The notes under the pieces were generated by a model, which ran no database searches, was not told the DNA's origin, and saw only the letters and a list, made by a program, of their open reading frames with translations. DNA of 64,000 bases. Origin: Thuidium tamariscinum. Taxonomy: Eukaryota > Streptophyta > Bryopsida > Hypnales > Thuidiaceae. Each line of letters opens with the position of its first letter. Position 1 is the first letter of the stretch. Location: positions 15,701,501 through 15,765,500 of the forward strand of contig OX344749.2 of NCBI GenBank assembly GCA_947034885.2, written 5' to 3'. Position numbers and translations under genes: made by a program. Positions 12,401 to 25,150 of the stretch are shown piece after piece.

Positions 12401-14819
12401 TTAGCTGAGAGACCAAGGATTAAGCAACTAAGGTTTTCCCGAGAAAGAAATCCTAGAATTTCAAATGGAATGTTTTTCTGTAATATGATAAAAAGAGTTT
12501 CGCAGAGCAAACTCAGCAACCAAGACGTGACATGGCCAAATAGGCACAGAGTTTCACAATTTCCAACAGTATATGCCACTCACCTGCCAGGTCGGAAACG
12601 CTTGAGCAAGCCTCTTAGCGAAGGATACTGCGCAATGGCATAAAATAAAATCGTCAGAAATCAAGTCCTTGTAAGCACAAGACATGCTCGAATGAACCCA
12701 AATAAGTATCTCCGCAACAGAAAGTCCGATTTTCCAGACAACCACGTCATTCTGTCCTTGACTAGTCAGAAGTCGGGTATAATCCATAACCCTTCTGTTC
12801 AATGTGATCCCTTGAACAATCAAAAAGTATAGATCTTCATGATCAAGAATTAATTGGACAACTTGACATAATGCTAAGGAAGGTTATCTATACCATTAAG
12901 GGAGATGCAAGGAGATGATCCACACGCCATACAATCAACTGTAAGGAGTAAATCAAATGCCAGTGGCATTGAATTAAAACATACGGTGGAAGGCCTGGGC
13001 ACAGCATATTACCCCAATTTCGACGTCCTCCCAAAATGCCATGCATAAGGACCGCAGTTGGCGGCTCAGGAGTTGCTCGGTCTCGTACCTCGCTCCATCG
13101 TGCCTGATTGCACCATTCTCCCAGGTTAGAATGAATCCATGCAGCAATGACTCCAATTCATTTGCACAATAAATAAAATAAGGATGAACGTGTCTATGTA
13201 ATCTTAATAACCTTCTTTATATATTTCAAGCATGGATAACATACCAAAGCACCTTGAATGAGCTCGTAGGCCTGCAAATACATCCACCCAACAGACCTAT
13301 CGATGAGAGTCCAGACAGTGTCAAAAATGGAGTAAACAGAAGAGAAAAACTACGTCTCCATCGAACAATCTCATCTCATTTGACTGTCAAAACTACTCAT
13401 GAGATGAACCTTGATCATAAATTCACAAGGTGTAACATACATATTTTCCTAGGAACTTGATACAGTCCTTGAAGCTACCCCAATGCCAAGTAAAAAACAT
13501 TAAAACACGAGCCAAAATGAAACTCCTCTAACCAGTCAGGACTTCCAACTCTTGGGAAATATCTAACCAAAACCTCTGATAACAGTAGGAATTTTTAAAA
13601 CTGTTACAATTTGGTATCGCCACACATCTCGGTGACCTGGCGTGAAGACTTGGTATTCTAGGGTATCAAAGAGACAAAGTCATATCCATATTCGAGAGGA
13701 CCCTTGCATACTTTAAAAAACCAAAGGGGATAACGCCTAAAGGACCCCATTTTGATAATTTTGTGTTAGACCGTAAGCAAGATGGCCTGCATAGAGCAAT
13801 TCGGTCTCACAACAAACCTAACCCTTGCTCTGTTCCATAGGGTTTGCGATTTACGAAGTCAGGATGGTGGGGTCTTCATTGTGGGGTCTTTAAAGCATAG
13901 GGCCTGGAGGAAGAAACCCTACAATATGCTAGGCACCTTCGTTCGAAATCTTCTAAAGTGCAAACGAAGCCACCGGTAATCCCAAGCTCAGGAAGAGAGA
14001 GATAGGTGGACTCACCAATGATTTCTTAGGCTTGTCGACTGGTGGACCTCTCGTGACTAATGGCCTTTCTTCCGTCAATGTTGCTTGCACGGTCGCCAAG
14101 CTCTTCCTTTGCAACGCCACGTTCACTGACCGGGGCGACCAGGAGCAGCTCAGAAATTCGTTCTACAAAACCACCCAACAGCGTCCCACAATTGGTACCA
14201 ACAATAAACCCAACATAATTTCTAGAATGGTCTGTAGGTCATCCTCTCAAACTTACACAAATTTTCTCATTTTTCCACACTTCTGACTCCAATAAAATTC
14301 TCCTCCATTCTCTCCTAACAAATTCAAAGTTCCACTATCATCTCCACTGCTCTCATACCACCTCCACATCTTTTATCTTCCAACAAACTTCACAACGTGA
14401 CGAATGTCTGCCCATTCAACCCAATGCCGCTACGAGTATGATTCAGGGAGTGCAAATTTCTCATCACTTCTATCCACACAATTAAATTCCAAAAACCACA
14501 TATCTTGACAACCACACAGATGAAACCACACTAATGTATGTGCACCCAGAATCGCCACCCTGAAATGTCAAGAACGCATTCATTTCAATAAGCGATTCTG
14601 GGTGCAAACCCAAAGAAACGAAGAGACAAAGAAAGCCAGAAAGCAAGCTCCCACCCAATAACCATTCCTCTCTCTCCATTCATAAGATCCACTCTTCTAT
14701 TCCAAAAAGAGCTCGATGATTACCTCCGAACGGATGCGTAGCAGCAGCTTGGCCCCCGTGGTGGTGGCCTGGTGCCACGCCGTGTGTGAGCTTCGGCTGG
14801 TGGTCTGCATGAGCATCAT
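9491..14819 (-). CDS. ABHD11/YbfF-like alpha/beta hydrolase
   Basis: Twelve exons: 14819-14724, 13271-13245, 13103-13013, 12627-12584, 12269-12171, 12009-11952, 11412-11360, 11181-11080, 10927-10862, 10420-10296, 10117-9946, 9568-9491. Total 1011 nt, 336 aa, with GT-AG borders and consistent phases throughout. The fold signatures are all present: HG oxyanion loop (H62-G63 in VLMHGILGGRRNW), VDLRCHGES near 90-98, nucleophile elbow GHSFGG with Ser134, VWVLDATPGKVRSGGDGEDH near 157-176, and catalytic His310 in DAGHWV. These match plant ABHD11-like proteins, relatives of bacterial YbfF, which hydrolyse small ester or acyl substrates. The substrate is unknown. The first 32 residues are Ser/Thr/Arg-rich and could be a short organelle-targeting sequence. 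The start is fixed by an upstream in-frame stop; the next ATG is only one codon later. Exon 2 is a 27-nt microexon. Confidence 0.93.
13245..13271 (-). other. 27-nt microexon of the hydrolase gene
   Basis: It encodes AYELIQGAL in phase 0, between acceptor ATTTGCAG and donor TTTG|GTATGT. The peptide matches the LAYELVQG motif that precedes the RW motif in this family, so skipping it would remove conserved residues without a frameshift. Confidence 0.85.
13272..14723 (-). other. First intron of the hydrolase gene
   Basis: This 1452-nt intron separates the start-codon exon from the microexon. Plus-strand open frames at 13782-13979 and 14032-14286 fall within it and show no family resemblance. A short inverted pair (TGCACCCAGAATCGC near 14540, GCGATTCTGGGTGCA near 14590) is present. 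Confidence 0.75.
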
Positions 14820-15330
14820 CGCAGCAGCAGCCGCAGCACACCCACTCTGGGCTTCTCCTTCAAGAGAACAACCACCTCATCACCGAAACTCAAGGTTCGT
14901 GCGAGATTGATGAGGATCTGCTGGGTGGGAGCACTGCGCTTCCCAGGGAGAGACAGCGAGAGAAGAGAGTGGGTGCTGGGTTTGAATGGTCTTGGAGAAT
15001 CCGCCCGGCCTTCAGTTTGGTCCACCAGAATCCCTCATTAGCTTTGAGTCACTCATCAGCCACTGTTGTATATTAGTTTTAAGTGTCCTGTGGGTTGGGT
15101 TGTTTGGGGCGGTGATTTTTCCGCCATCGACGTTTCCGCGTTCTTCTTTGGTGTCTCGGGGTAGGCAGCCTCTCGTTTCCTTTCCTTGAGTGGCTCTCCG
15201 CTCAGCGTCTCTGCACGCTCGTTGGACCCGCTGGAACTCCGGGTGGATGAACGCCTTCGTTCAGAAATTCATCCGTGAGGGGCCTTCTCGTGATTTTTCG
15301 CACTGTTCAGACGTTCAGACATGAATTAGT
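14820..15330 (-). promoter_or_regulatory. Upstream region of the hydrolase gene
   Basis: GC-richer sequence directly 5' of the start codon, expected to hold the 5' UTR and promoter. No specific element was identified. An in-frame stop about 20 codons upstream rules out an N-terminal extension without another exon. Confidence 0.4.
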
Positions 15331-16485
15331 TGATTGACTCCAAGCTAATGAGGGCATTAAAAGCAAACATGAATTAGAGATAAATTTTGCTATCTTCAAT
15401 GTACCAACTCTGCTTGTGATGACCACATATGACCACTTCTTTTCAACTTCAAAAATTTGAAACAACTTGGGTTTGATGTCAATTATATTTTTCTTTCTAT
15501 AGAAAATTACTAAATATTGTTTCAACGAGCTGAGCTTCCACAAAAAGGCAATCACTTTTTAAATGGTCATTTTATGAGCCTCCTATCTTACCCACAAGAG
15601 GCTCATATCAAGTCATGACACTTCTTTTGATAAATGGGATTAGGATTACATTAGGTTAATTTGTGGCCATAATCAATGTTTTGAGAGATGGTTGTGGAGT
15701 TACTAATTACAATCATAGGACACTTACACCTTTTTAGTGTAAACTCATCATAAAAAGTTATTTTTTATTCCTTAAAATGCTTTGGCCACGTTAGAAAATC
15801 TTTTAGTCGTGTGAGAAAATGTTGTGTGTGCCTTAGGTGGTAATATGACCATTATGGAAACACTTTGTGCACATTTGGAGTAGTCTAGAGACTTTGTTGG
15901 GCCAACTAGGCAATGCACTTCAAAAATTCATAAAAAAATTCATGCTTTGTCCCAAAAAAAATTCAATTGCTTCCTTCATTTCTCACAATTGTCTTTGTAT
16001 TAAAGGATAAAAATACAATTTTTTTGCTTGTGACAACAAAGATAGACCACTTGTTTTACTTATCATAGGCAGATTAACTTTAGTGACAATGACATAAGAG
16101 GTTTGCAAAGCATGCCTTTAAATGCCAATTGCATTTTGGGGAAGCTTACCTATTTGAAATATTTTTCATTAAAATTTTTGTTGAAAGACAAATGGAATTG
16201 TCATCTAACAAATTTGTTTAGGAAACCTTTGTGAAATTAGTTATAAATTTTGTAATTGGAACCACAATGGTCATTAACCTACAAAAAACAAGCATTCAAA
16301 TTCTAAACAATGGATGAATGCAAACAAATTCCAAATACATAAAAATTCATTTTTTCATTCATTATTTTTTATGAACATTTTTTAATAAAAAATTCATATT
16401 CTTCATTAAATTATTATTCTAAATTACATTCCAAAATACATTTTCACAATTTTGAAAATTTAAACTATTCTTTGGTGCTTAAGGT

Positions 16486-16755
16486 ATTAGAAGAAATCTG
16501 AGGCCTCCAAAGGGCCGTTTCGGGGCTGTTCCCCGAAACTGTTCCCTAACTGCTGGCCATTGTCAGGGCGCCATTTACCCAAAAAAAAAATTCTAGGTCC
16601 TGAAATATGAAAAAAAGCCCAAAAAAAATTTCAAAAAAAAAAATTTATTACGTGGCACTCTCTCGACCATGTTGGATTTTAGTTCACGGGCCAGAAATTG
16701 CATTCTCGCAGTCCGGGAACCCGCAGTCTTCTAATGTCCTCAGATTTCTTCTAAT
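16486..16755. mobile_element. 270-bp MITE with 18-bp TIRs
   Basis: The left end ATTAGAAGAAATCTGAGG is perfectly inverted at the right end. GGT at 16483-16485 and 16756-16758 is a plausible 3-bp target duplication. The interior contains a second hairpin (GTTTCGGGG/CCCCGAAAC, about 16518-16541) and A-runs. No coding capacity. Three-base duplications fit CACTA- or Harbinger-type elements, but the termini match neither consensus. Confidence 0.75.
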
Positions 16756-17677
16756 GGTCTACCCTTTGAAATGTTTACCTTTGGTGCATCTACAAATGAA
16801 ATTGCATCCTCATCTACCTTGATGGTGACTCCTCATCACATATATGGAACCCACACAATCATTACATATTTACATAAAAAAACATGTTTCAAAAAATCAA
16901 ATGCACTACAAATATTGTGCATATATACATCAAAATATAATACCTATTCATTGTACTACCTTTTAGCTATCATTCAACAATCAACTCAAAAACTAAAACT
17001 ATCCAAACCATTTTTCAAAATCATTCCCATATACCACCCAATGCAGTAGTCAACAAAAACATTACATGACAGAAAATAATACTCCCACTACCACAAATTG
17101 TGCCTTCACATTTCAAAACTTACCACCTCTATCCAACTACAACTTTACCCCCCTTCTCTTATTATACAAATGGTTCATTTATACCTCTAAAAGAAGATTC
17201 CCCTTGGTTCAAATATCTAACTCTTTGAAATTGGAGGCTATGGCATTTATAACCCAATATGCAAGATAGAATTCTTAGCCATGCTCTAGTGGCTACAAAA
17301 CATCTGAATTTCCAGAAGAATAAGGCCATTTTTCTATTTTACACCACCCCCTGGAAAAACTACCATTTGTGTTGTGTTCATCAAAGAAAAAAAATGATAT
17401 TTAGAATTTGACCATATGATCTTATACTTTACTTGTATGAAATCAAGTGGAAATTTTTTTCATGAAGTTTGGATGTATAAATTGAAGGATATCACATTCA
17501 AAGTTGGAAAAAAATATTTTTTCTTGAATGATGACCTCCAATTTTAGATGACTTTGGCCAAAATGTACCAAAGATTCTCTACTAAAAAAGCTTTGAATTA
17601 AACTATTTTTTGCGTTGTGTACGTCCACTCATTGCAAAATATTCTTAAGGCTCCTTATTATAAATTGTATTTGTAAA

Positions 17678-18342
17678 AGAAGGTTTTGATTGTTTGTAGA
17701 TGACAATGTGACGAAAAGAGGCAATCACTGTTGTGTGATTAATTTTCCTACCCCCCCTCATCAAAAAAATCAGTAGCTGTTGGATTTGAATTTTAAAAAA
17801 TCCCAACCCCCCTCCAAGAAAAATCAACAACCATTGGATATTGATACATATACCGCATACAAATACGGATATTGTATACGAATACTATATATGGATGCAG
17901 AATACGGATACAAAATACTAGTACAAAATATTGATACTAATATTGGATATAGATACAATGAATACAGATATGATATACGGGTATACGGATACAAAATACT
18001 ATATACAGTATCATTTATTCCATATCCTTTGTCTCCAACCTCACCCTCTGAGAATTATAAGAGGGGGTGGGGGGAGGGGGGGATTTACAAGTTAAAAAAA
18101 ATTTAAAATTTAAAACTTATATCAAATTGGGAGGGGAGGGGGCTTAAAAATTTTAATACTTAAAATTTAATGTTTAAATCATTAAATCAGATTGGAAGGG
18201 GCTAAAAGGGAGGTACTAATCTTTTTTTTTAATTTTTAATTTTTTTAGTTTTTGAGCTCATTGTAACACAGTTTGTCACAATGACAATGAGCTCAAAAGA
18301 AGCAATCACTGCCTCAGAAGGTTTTGATTGTTTGTAGATGAC
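17678..18342. mobile_element. Hairpin-ended element, copy B
   Basis: A perfect 27-bp direct repeat (17678-17704 and 18316-18342, starting AGAAGGTTTTGATTG) flanks the unit. Inside it, AAAAGAGGCAATCACTG near the left end is repeated as AAAAGAAGCAATCACTG near the right end (18295-18311). The body has ATACGGATAC-type sequence and a G-rich tract around 18062-18082. The right side forms a hairpin with GAGCTCATTGT/ACAATGAGCTC arms. Copy A (8253-8778) is organised the same way. Confidence 0.72.
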
Positions 18343-18676
18343 TGTGCCTAATGATTGGAAGTACAACCAAGGTTTTTTGAATCAAGTAATCGGATTTGTA
18401 GGCATAGAGGACATGGATATGGCTCATATATTGGCATGTGATAAGCTACAAGTAGAAGGTCAATTTATTTGTAATGAGTATTTGTTATACTATGGTAATT
18501 GACTACTATGCTTGCTCATTTTTATCCACACTATCTTGTCATTGCCAAGTGCATTCCTACTTTTTCTATTCATCAATTTCATTAGATCCAACATTCTTGT
18601 GAAAGGACCAAGAATTATTCCCTAACGATGTGAACTAGAGGTGGTATGATAGTATGATCATTTCACTAGTAGCCCG

Positions 18677-18806
18677 ACTAGTAGAAAATCTGTTTGGTTC
18701 TGTTGTTTTGGTTGTGTTGATGATCAATAGATTTCTGTTGATTAATAGAAATTAATTGATCATCAACGTGACTAAAACAACAGAACCAAGCAAATTTTCT
18801 ACTAGT
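18677..18806. mobile_element. 130-bp foldback element
   Basis: Two arms of about 50 nt are nearly perfect inverted repeats, beginning ACTAGTAGAAAATCTG and ending CAAATTTTCTACTAGT, around a loop of roughly 25 nt. This is the architecture of a small MITE. The CACTAGTAGAAAA-like end recalls CACTA termini, but no clear 3-bp duplication was established. Confidence 0.8.
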
Positions 18807-20406
18807 GTTTTTTATAGAAAAATTACCTTAAACAATCTTAACCCCGCCAAATATCTATATCTTTTATTCATATAGAACATTCATTCCTTGTTTAAATGAA
18901 ATATTATGTGATTTTTCTTGAAGCTTCCTCAGTGAATATTGATTGGATGAAATGCACTTTTTGATATGTCTATCATCATCTACTAGTTGAGCATTAAGCA
19001 TTGATGGATGAGCATTTAGGTGTCAATTTCTAATTGACAAGTTGAAAATTAGGTGTCCATCGTTGAAATTGATAGCAAATGAAGAGGTCTTAAGGAAGAT
19101 ATTGATTTGACTAATTTTGGATTGACTTGTCATATTCTTTCCATGAAAACTAGATGTTAATTGCCATTCGCCATTGAAGAGATCAACATTTGTTGTCATC
19201 CGTCGAGTTTGGATAGTTACTGATTCAGTTAGATTTTTCCTTTTGGATTTTGGTTATGTATAGGCTAGCGATTAACAACTAGACAAAAGTTAAAGAGAGG
19301 GGTGGACTTCATAGAACATTAGTGATGAGGGAGGACAAAGTCAGGCGGAAAGAAGAAGATATCGTGTACCTCGATCCACCAAGGATCAACAAAAATAAAG
19401 AACTATCAATTTGATTTTTGATCGCGAAAGTGTGGAGTCCGAAATTATTCAATCGTATCATTTTGGTTCCGTTGCTGAGACTCGAGGGATTATCAAGAAG
19501 GGTGAGAGCCAAGACTTGAAAGTTAAGTTTTAAGAACTGTAAGTTGAGAGCCAAGTGTTGTAGTTAGCTACAATAATGTTATTGGAAGTCAACATCATAT
19601 GCCATTGCTATTGTTTGCATTTGCTTCCCACATCTGCACTGAAAGAAGCATTTAGTGGTGAAGACATTTGTGAAGAGAGGTGATAGAGGCATAGTTTTCA
19701 TGAAGTTGGAAGTGTATTGGCTGTCATGACATTGATTGCATTAGCATTGGACGACTGAAGTTAGAATCAATGAGGAACAAATCATGCATGGCCGTGAGTT
19801 ATGAAGTCTATTAAGTCTTTCCCAAGTGGCTTGCACATGGTAGCGTACCAATGGAAAAAACAATCAATTTCAGGTGGATAAGAGCCGATAAGTGGTATTT
19901 TAGTTACGACAATCAAACTGTAAGATTGTAAGTGAGAGCGGTGGGAAAACATGTGCTTCCCTCATTCTTTTAAAAAAGAAAGTTGCAATTAGTAAACAAG
20001 TTCTCTAGTCTTTCTTTGGAGCTAGAAGAAGCAACATATCAAAGGCCTAGAGAGAGTGAGCAACTAGCAGAAATTGAAACAAATATCTACAAAATTTATA
20101 ATACACTAGCAAGTTATCTCACCGCCTTGGCTCAATTCAATGAAATAAACCTCCAATTTTTTTAAGAAGACAATTTATATGCCAAGACTTCCTTTGTTTA
20201 TTAAGAACTATAATTTGCTCGGTTGATTAATAAAGAAAATTTGGGCACTATATAATTCGATAACCACTGAAGTAAGATGAAACCATGGAAGTTAAACTTT
20301 GATGCCTCATGTTTGAAGCAATTGGGTTTGGGAGCTGGGGTAATTTTAGAGAATCTAGAATTATTAATCATTTTACATTTCTTTCAATCTTGGACTTATT
20401 ACTACT

Positions 20407-21139
20407 GGGTGAATGCAAGAAACACCTGTACTATTTGTTGCGTTTTACTACAGTACTCATGACTTTTTCTGGAGTACTTTAAAATTAGAAAATTAATTTG
20501 AAAAAAATTTGAAAAATATGAACAATGTATAGACCTCTAAGATGAAGGTTTTCACCAAAGGAAATTGATAGAAAAATTTTCTAAGTAGGAGAATTTAAAA
20601 AGTGCCAAACCTCAAGAAAATACATACCTTCATGTTTTAATTCGAGAAAAATAGCAAAAATAATTAAATACAAAAAATAAAAAGTGGCCATTTGTAACAA
20701 CTCTATGGAGATGGTCATCGACCAAAAAAACCACCAAAATAATATTTTATATGTTTCAAAATTCAAGCAGAAAGAAGCTCACTTTGTAGACTTCCACACC
20801 ACATAAAAATAACTTTTTTCAAAATCCCTCATGTGGAGTGATGTAAAACTACTAGAAGACCATTTCATCCAAATTTCATCTCAAAATCATTAAAAAAAGG
20901 TACTCCTTAGTACTAGAAACCTCCAAATTGGCATTTGTGACATTTAATCACTAGTACTATTTTAGTATTAAATTATTTTTGAAAATTATGAAAAAATTAT
21001 TTAAGGTGTATGATAGTCATGAGTACCTTCTCTAGAAATCTTGAGTCATTTCGAGCAAAAATGCAAAAGTTATGGCCAAAAAATAGATCAGCACTTAGGT
21101 GGTGACGGGAAATAGTACAAGTGTTTCTTGCATTTACCC
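20407..21139 (+). mobile_element. TIR element family T1, copy a
   Basis: The left end GGGTGAATGCAAGAAACACC is inverted at the right end. TACT at 20403-20406 and 21140-21143 is a 4-bp duplication. The 733-bp interior has no transposase and is A/T-rich. Family members lie at 45768-46230, 46711-47452, about 48825-49548 and 60986-61686. Confidence 0.82.
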
Positions 21140-22392
21140 TACTTCACAATTTTTTAAAGACATAAATCAAGTGGGTTTTTCTTTGAAGATGATGATTTCC
21201 ATGGTGACTAAGGTAAGAGGCTCAGTAATGGAGCATCTAGGGAGAAATGAAGGTTTGAAGTGAAATATTTGAATTGAAAGAGTGTGGAAAAATGTTCATT
21301 GAAAAAAATATTAGCAATTGTCACATGCCCTTTTTTTAAGAATTTTTTGGCTTTGTATGAATTAGTTATGATTTTTTGAAGTTAGAACATAGTAGATAGG
21401 CATTCTTGTTCATAGATTGGGGCAAGAATGACACTTGACAAAGCATTGAAGTAAACAAACAAACTGTAAACATGGTTCATTACAATGCTAGACATGCTCA
21501 CATACATTATAGAAGAGCAAGGACGCTATTTTAAAAGCAACCTATATATAAGGTGGAAAAAAATAGTTGCCTAGAACTTAATCCCCGATACCTATACATT
21601 GCTGGCAAAACAATTCACTTAGGCTTAGCTAATGTTCAATTATAGTTAAGAAGAAACTAACAAAGATTTGTATTTCACTTCTTGGATATTGTGAAACCAT
21701 GCAGTCATAAATGCCATTTTCTAACTTTAACACATCCATCCATTTAAAGAATACTATGTACTATTTCAAGATCCTTTATAAGGTCCATTCTTAATGCTCA
21801 AATTGTTTTTGAGCCCTCTCCAATAGCCTGGCCTTCCAAGTTCACCCTAGTAAGAACATTGCACATCTAAAAAGATTGCATGGATGACTTCATTGTTCAT
21901 TGTAGAAACAAAGAATACACATGTTGGTTGAATAACCAAAGTATTTTGATAACTACCTTGGTCATGGAGAGCCACATTGACTTCCAGGGTTGACGTAAGG
22001 TAGATTGCTCTAAAGCGACCACTTAAGAGCTGATTGCCTTTTTGGAGAAGCTGAACTCTTTGAATCAATTTTCAGTAAATTTTCCTAGGAAGGAAAATGG
22101 AATTGGCATCTAACCCAAGTTGTTTCATTTTTTTTGGACTTGTGTAGAATTAGTTATGAATTTTCAAAGTTCAAACCTAGTGTGCTCTAAAAGCAACCAC
22201 CTACTGAAATATACAACTATAGTACATTACAGAAACCAAAATCTACCATTGTGGTATGGTCACTTTTAGAAACATGGTTGTTTTTAGAGCAGGCTACCTT
22301 AGCTACGCACTTGAAAGTTGGGATGTGAAATTTCCCTAGCACTGGTTCATTCCTCTTTTGTTTTCATTTTTTTGTTCCAAGCAAATGGACAA

Positions 22393-22630
22393 AAGTTAGG
22401 TACACCGAAAAGCGCAACTAACCTTAGAGAGCCATCTCCAATTTACATACATTTCCAAAATCAGTCATGTACACAGATTGTAGATGGTGCTTTCAAAAAC
22501 AGACTTTGACCATTAATAACTTTTGCATACGGTATCCAAATCCTGCATTCTTTGGTGCATTGGAATGTACTTTCACTTGCCAACAAGACTATATAAAAAT
22601 CTGAATGGTCTAACAATAGTACCTATAATG
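22393..22630 (-). repeat. TIR family T3 fragment, inverted relative to 53981-54261
   Basis: It shares long stretches in opposite orientation with 54010-54240, including CATTTCCAAAATCAGTCATG and TAATAACTTTTGCATACGG. The ends begin TAGGTACACCGAAAAG and finish near AGTACCTATAATGG. Non-coding. Confidence 0.7.
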
Positions 22631-25150
22631 GACAAAATGGACAAAAACACCTATAATGATTATCTGACTCACTTACAAAAGCTACTGATAACCCTAAATC
22701 TGTCACACAATGTTGAGGCCCTAAATTGGCTAGGATTATTGATGTATTACACCCATAAGGAATAAGTCTCTATTTTAATTTGTCTACTAATGAATTTCAG
22801 AATATCACTAGCCAACTCCAAATGTACCAATTGAATATTACAACAATACCGAGTAGCTCATATATTCTAAAGTGGCACATTATGGGCTACTTGTATGGCC
22901 AAATTGGATCATGTTATAAGGGTCATTTACCTTATTCACATCATTGAATGAAGTTGAAGTCATATTGGTTTTTCTTTAAGTTTTATTCAAAAGAATATGA
23001 ATAGAGTATATTTATTTAGTGTTTGGTGAGACTAATATATCAATTTAATTTGTATATTAAGCAATAAAAAATTCATTTTTGAACTATTATAGTTCATATA
23101 ATGTTCAACTATTTATGAACAAAGTTTTCTTCTTTTTTAAAATTTTCACACAACATATACTTAAGGAGTAGCTTTAACCCCTCCAAAGTTTTCAATGGCA
23201 ATTTCTTCAAAGGGTGAAACAAATCTCAATATTTTGGGAACTAAGATTTTGTACAAAAAGAAGTTTACATAATTTTTACATTTTCCGATTCTCTAATTTT
23301 GAATGTTAGAAGTAGTTAAAAATTCATTTACGAAATGTAGTTGAGAATGTAGTCTAGTAGGAAAGAGAGCAAGTATAACGTTTTTTCATGAAAAGAATAG
23401 TAGAGATGGAAAAAAAAACATTTTCTTACGCAATTATATTCTATAATCCACACAAAAAAAAATTGAATTTTTTTTTGAAATTCTTGTTTTTAACAATTTT
23501 TTGAATAAAAGGTTCAATCAAGTGTAATTAATGACACAAAATAATTAAAATGATTTCAAATTATTTTAAAGATATTCCAAAAAATATGATAATAAAATTC
23601 GTTGTAAAATTTCAAAAATTTATCCATATATAAATTCTTAAGAATTTTGTAGGATCTAATTTGCTTGGAATTGACTTTCTAGTCTTCATGTTTGAAAATG
23701 TGTACAAATTTGAGAGATTTTTTTTTTCTCAAATTTTCAAATTAAAAGATACAAAATTTGCTTTAGATTCCAAATAATTTTTGGGGGGGTTTAAAAAAAA
23801 TTTATTCATATTTTTATTATTTTTTCTCTCTAAAACCTACGGTTTAAGCCTATGAAGTTAATTATCCAAAATTGTTATAATCTCAAGATCTAATGGTCCA
23901 AATTTCCTAAAATTCATTCCATACTTACTAGATAAATTAATATTTACTTTTATACGATTAAAATTTAAAAAATTTATTCACATCTATGTGCAAAAAAATA
24001 TCAAAGTGCTAGAATTCATTGAAAACCTCCATTGTCAAAATTGTTAGTCCTTAAGGGATTAAGGCACAATAATTTACATAACTTCTGACTATATGGTTAA
24101 AAATTATTTTATAGTATGTAGTTTCTTTCCAAATTTGGATAGTGGTGGCAAATAAAAAGATCTACCTTTTTAAAAATTTTAAAAATTAGAATTGATTTTT
24201 TGGATTTGTATGTATTTAGAAAGCTTTGAATCATTCCATTTTGATTAATGAGATGAAAATTATAAAGACTTTTAATTTGGAGGCAACATATAACCTTCAC
24301 TCTACAATAAGCTTTGAAGTTTTTTATTTAACTCAATTTTTAATATTTTTAGACAAAAACAAAACCTTAGCTAAAGTACTAATTGAATTGAACATTTACC
24401 AATTGAATTAATACATATATCCCAACCATTGGGATTGGCATTTTTTAGTTCCATAACCAAATTATTAACGATGTAGTATTTTAAATAATTTTCTACTTCT
24501 TTTTACTTATTATTTTTTTCAAGTGTAAGCAATTTTTTTTGTTTTTATGTATTTTAAATGATTTCTTCAATATCTTATGGAAAATTGCAAATTATAGGAT
24601 CTTCAATTCTACACATTTTTGTGTAAAATTTTTGAAAGAAGAAATTTGACCATTTGGGAAGAATTGAAAGTACTTCTTGAAATTCAAGCATTATTGTCTT
24701 GGTAGGGTTCTTATTTTGAAATTTTAGGAAGGTGTATTTTGACAAGCTAACCAAAAGATCCTACGATTGGGTTTATTAAGAAAATTTGTAAAGATGAAGA
24801 GTTTTAACCTTACTTTGATGACGAGTATTTTAAAGCATATTTGAGCTTCTAAAAGTGAAAGAATTTTAGGTTTTAATATAATTTTCATCTAAATGGTCTA
24901 TTTCATCTTAAACCCTAACACACCAACTTGTTAAATTTAGCATCATAGAAATTTTGGATAGATATGTGTAACTAGAAATTTCTATATTTGGGGTCCAAAA
25001 TTTTATAGAAGACGGGGACAAAGAATATCTTTCTTGTGCACTAAAAATTAGGAAATTTGAAAATATGAATAAAAAAATATGGCCTGATATTTTACTTTTT
25101 TTCATTAATGAATAGTTTGGGCAGATAATAAAAATCACTTTTTCAGAAAT

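Larger units (their letters stand above)
15331..25150. other. Long AT-rich repeat tract without recognised genes
   Basis: No conserved coding frame was seen on either strand; open frames are short and of low complexity. Individually readable elements are listed separately: an 18-bp TIR element (16486-16755), hairpin-ended copy B (17678-18342), a foldback (18677-18806), a 4-bp-duplication TIR element (20407-21139) and smaller repeat fragments near 21210 and 22393-22630. Confidence 0.5.
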
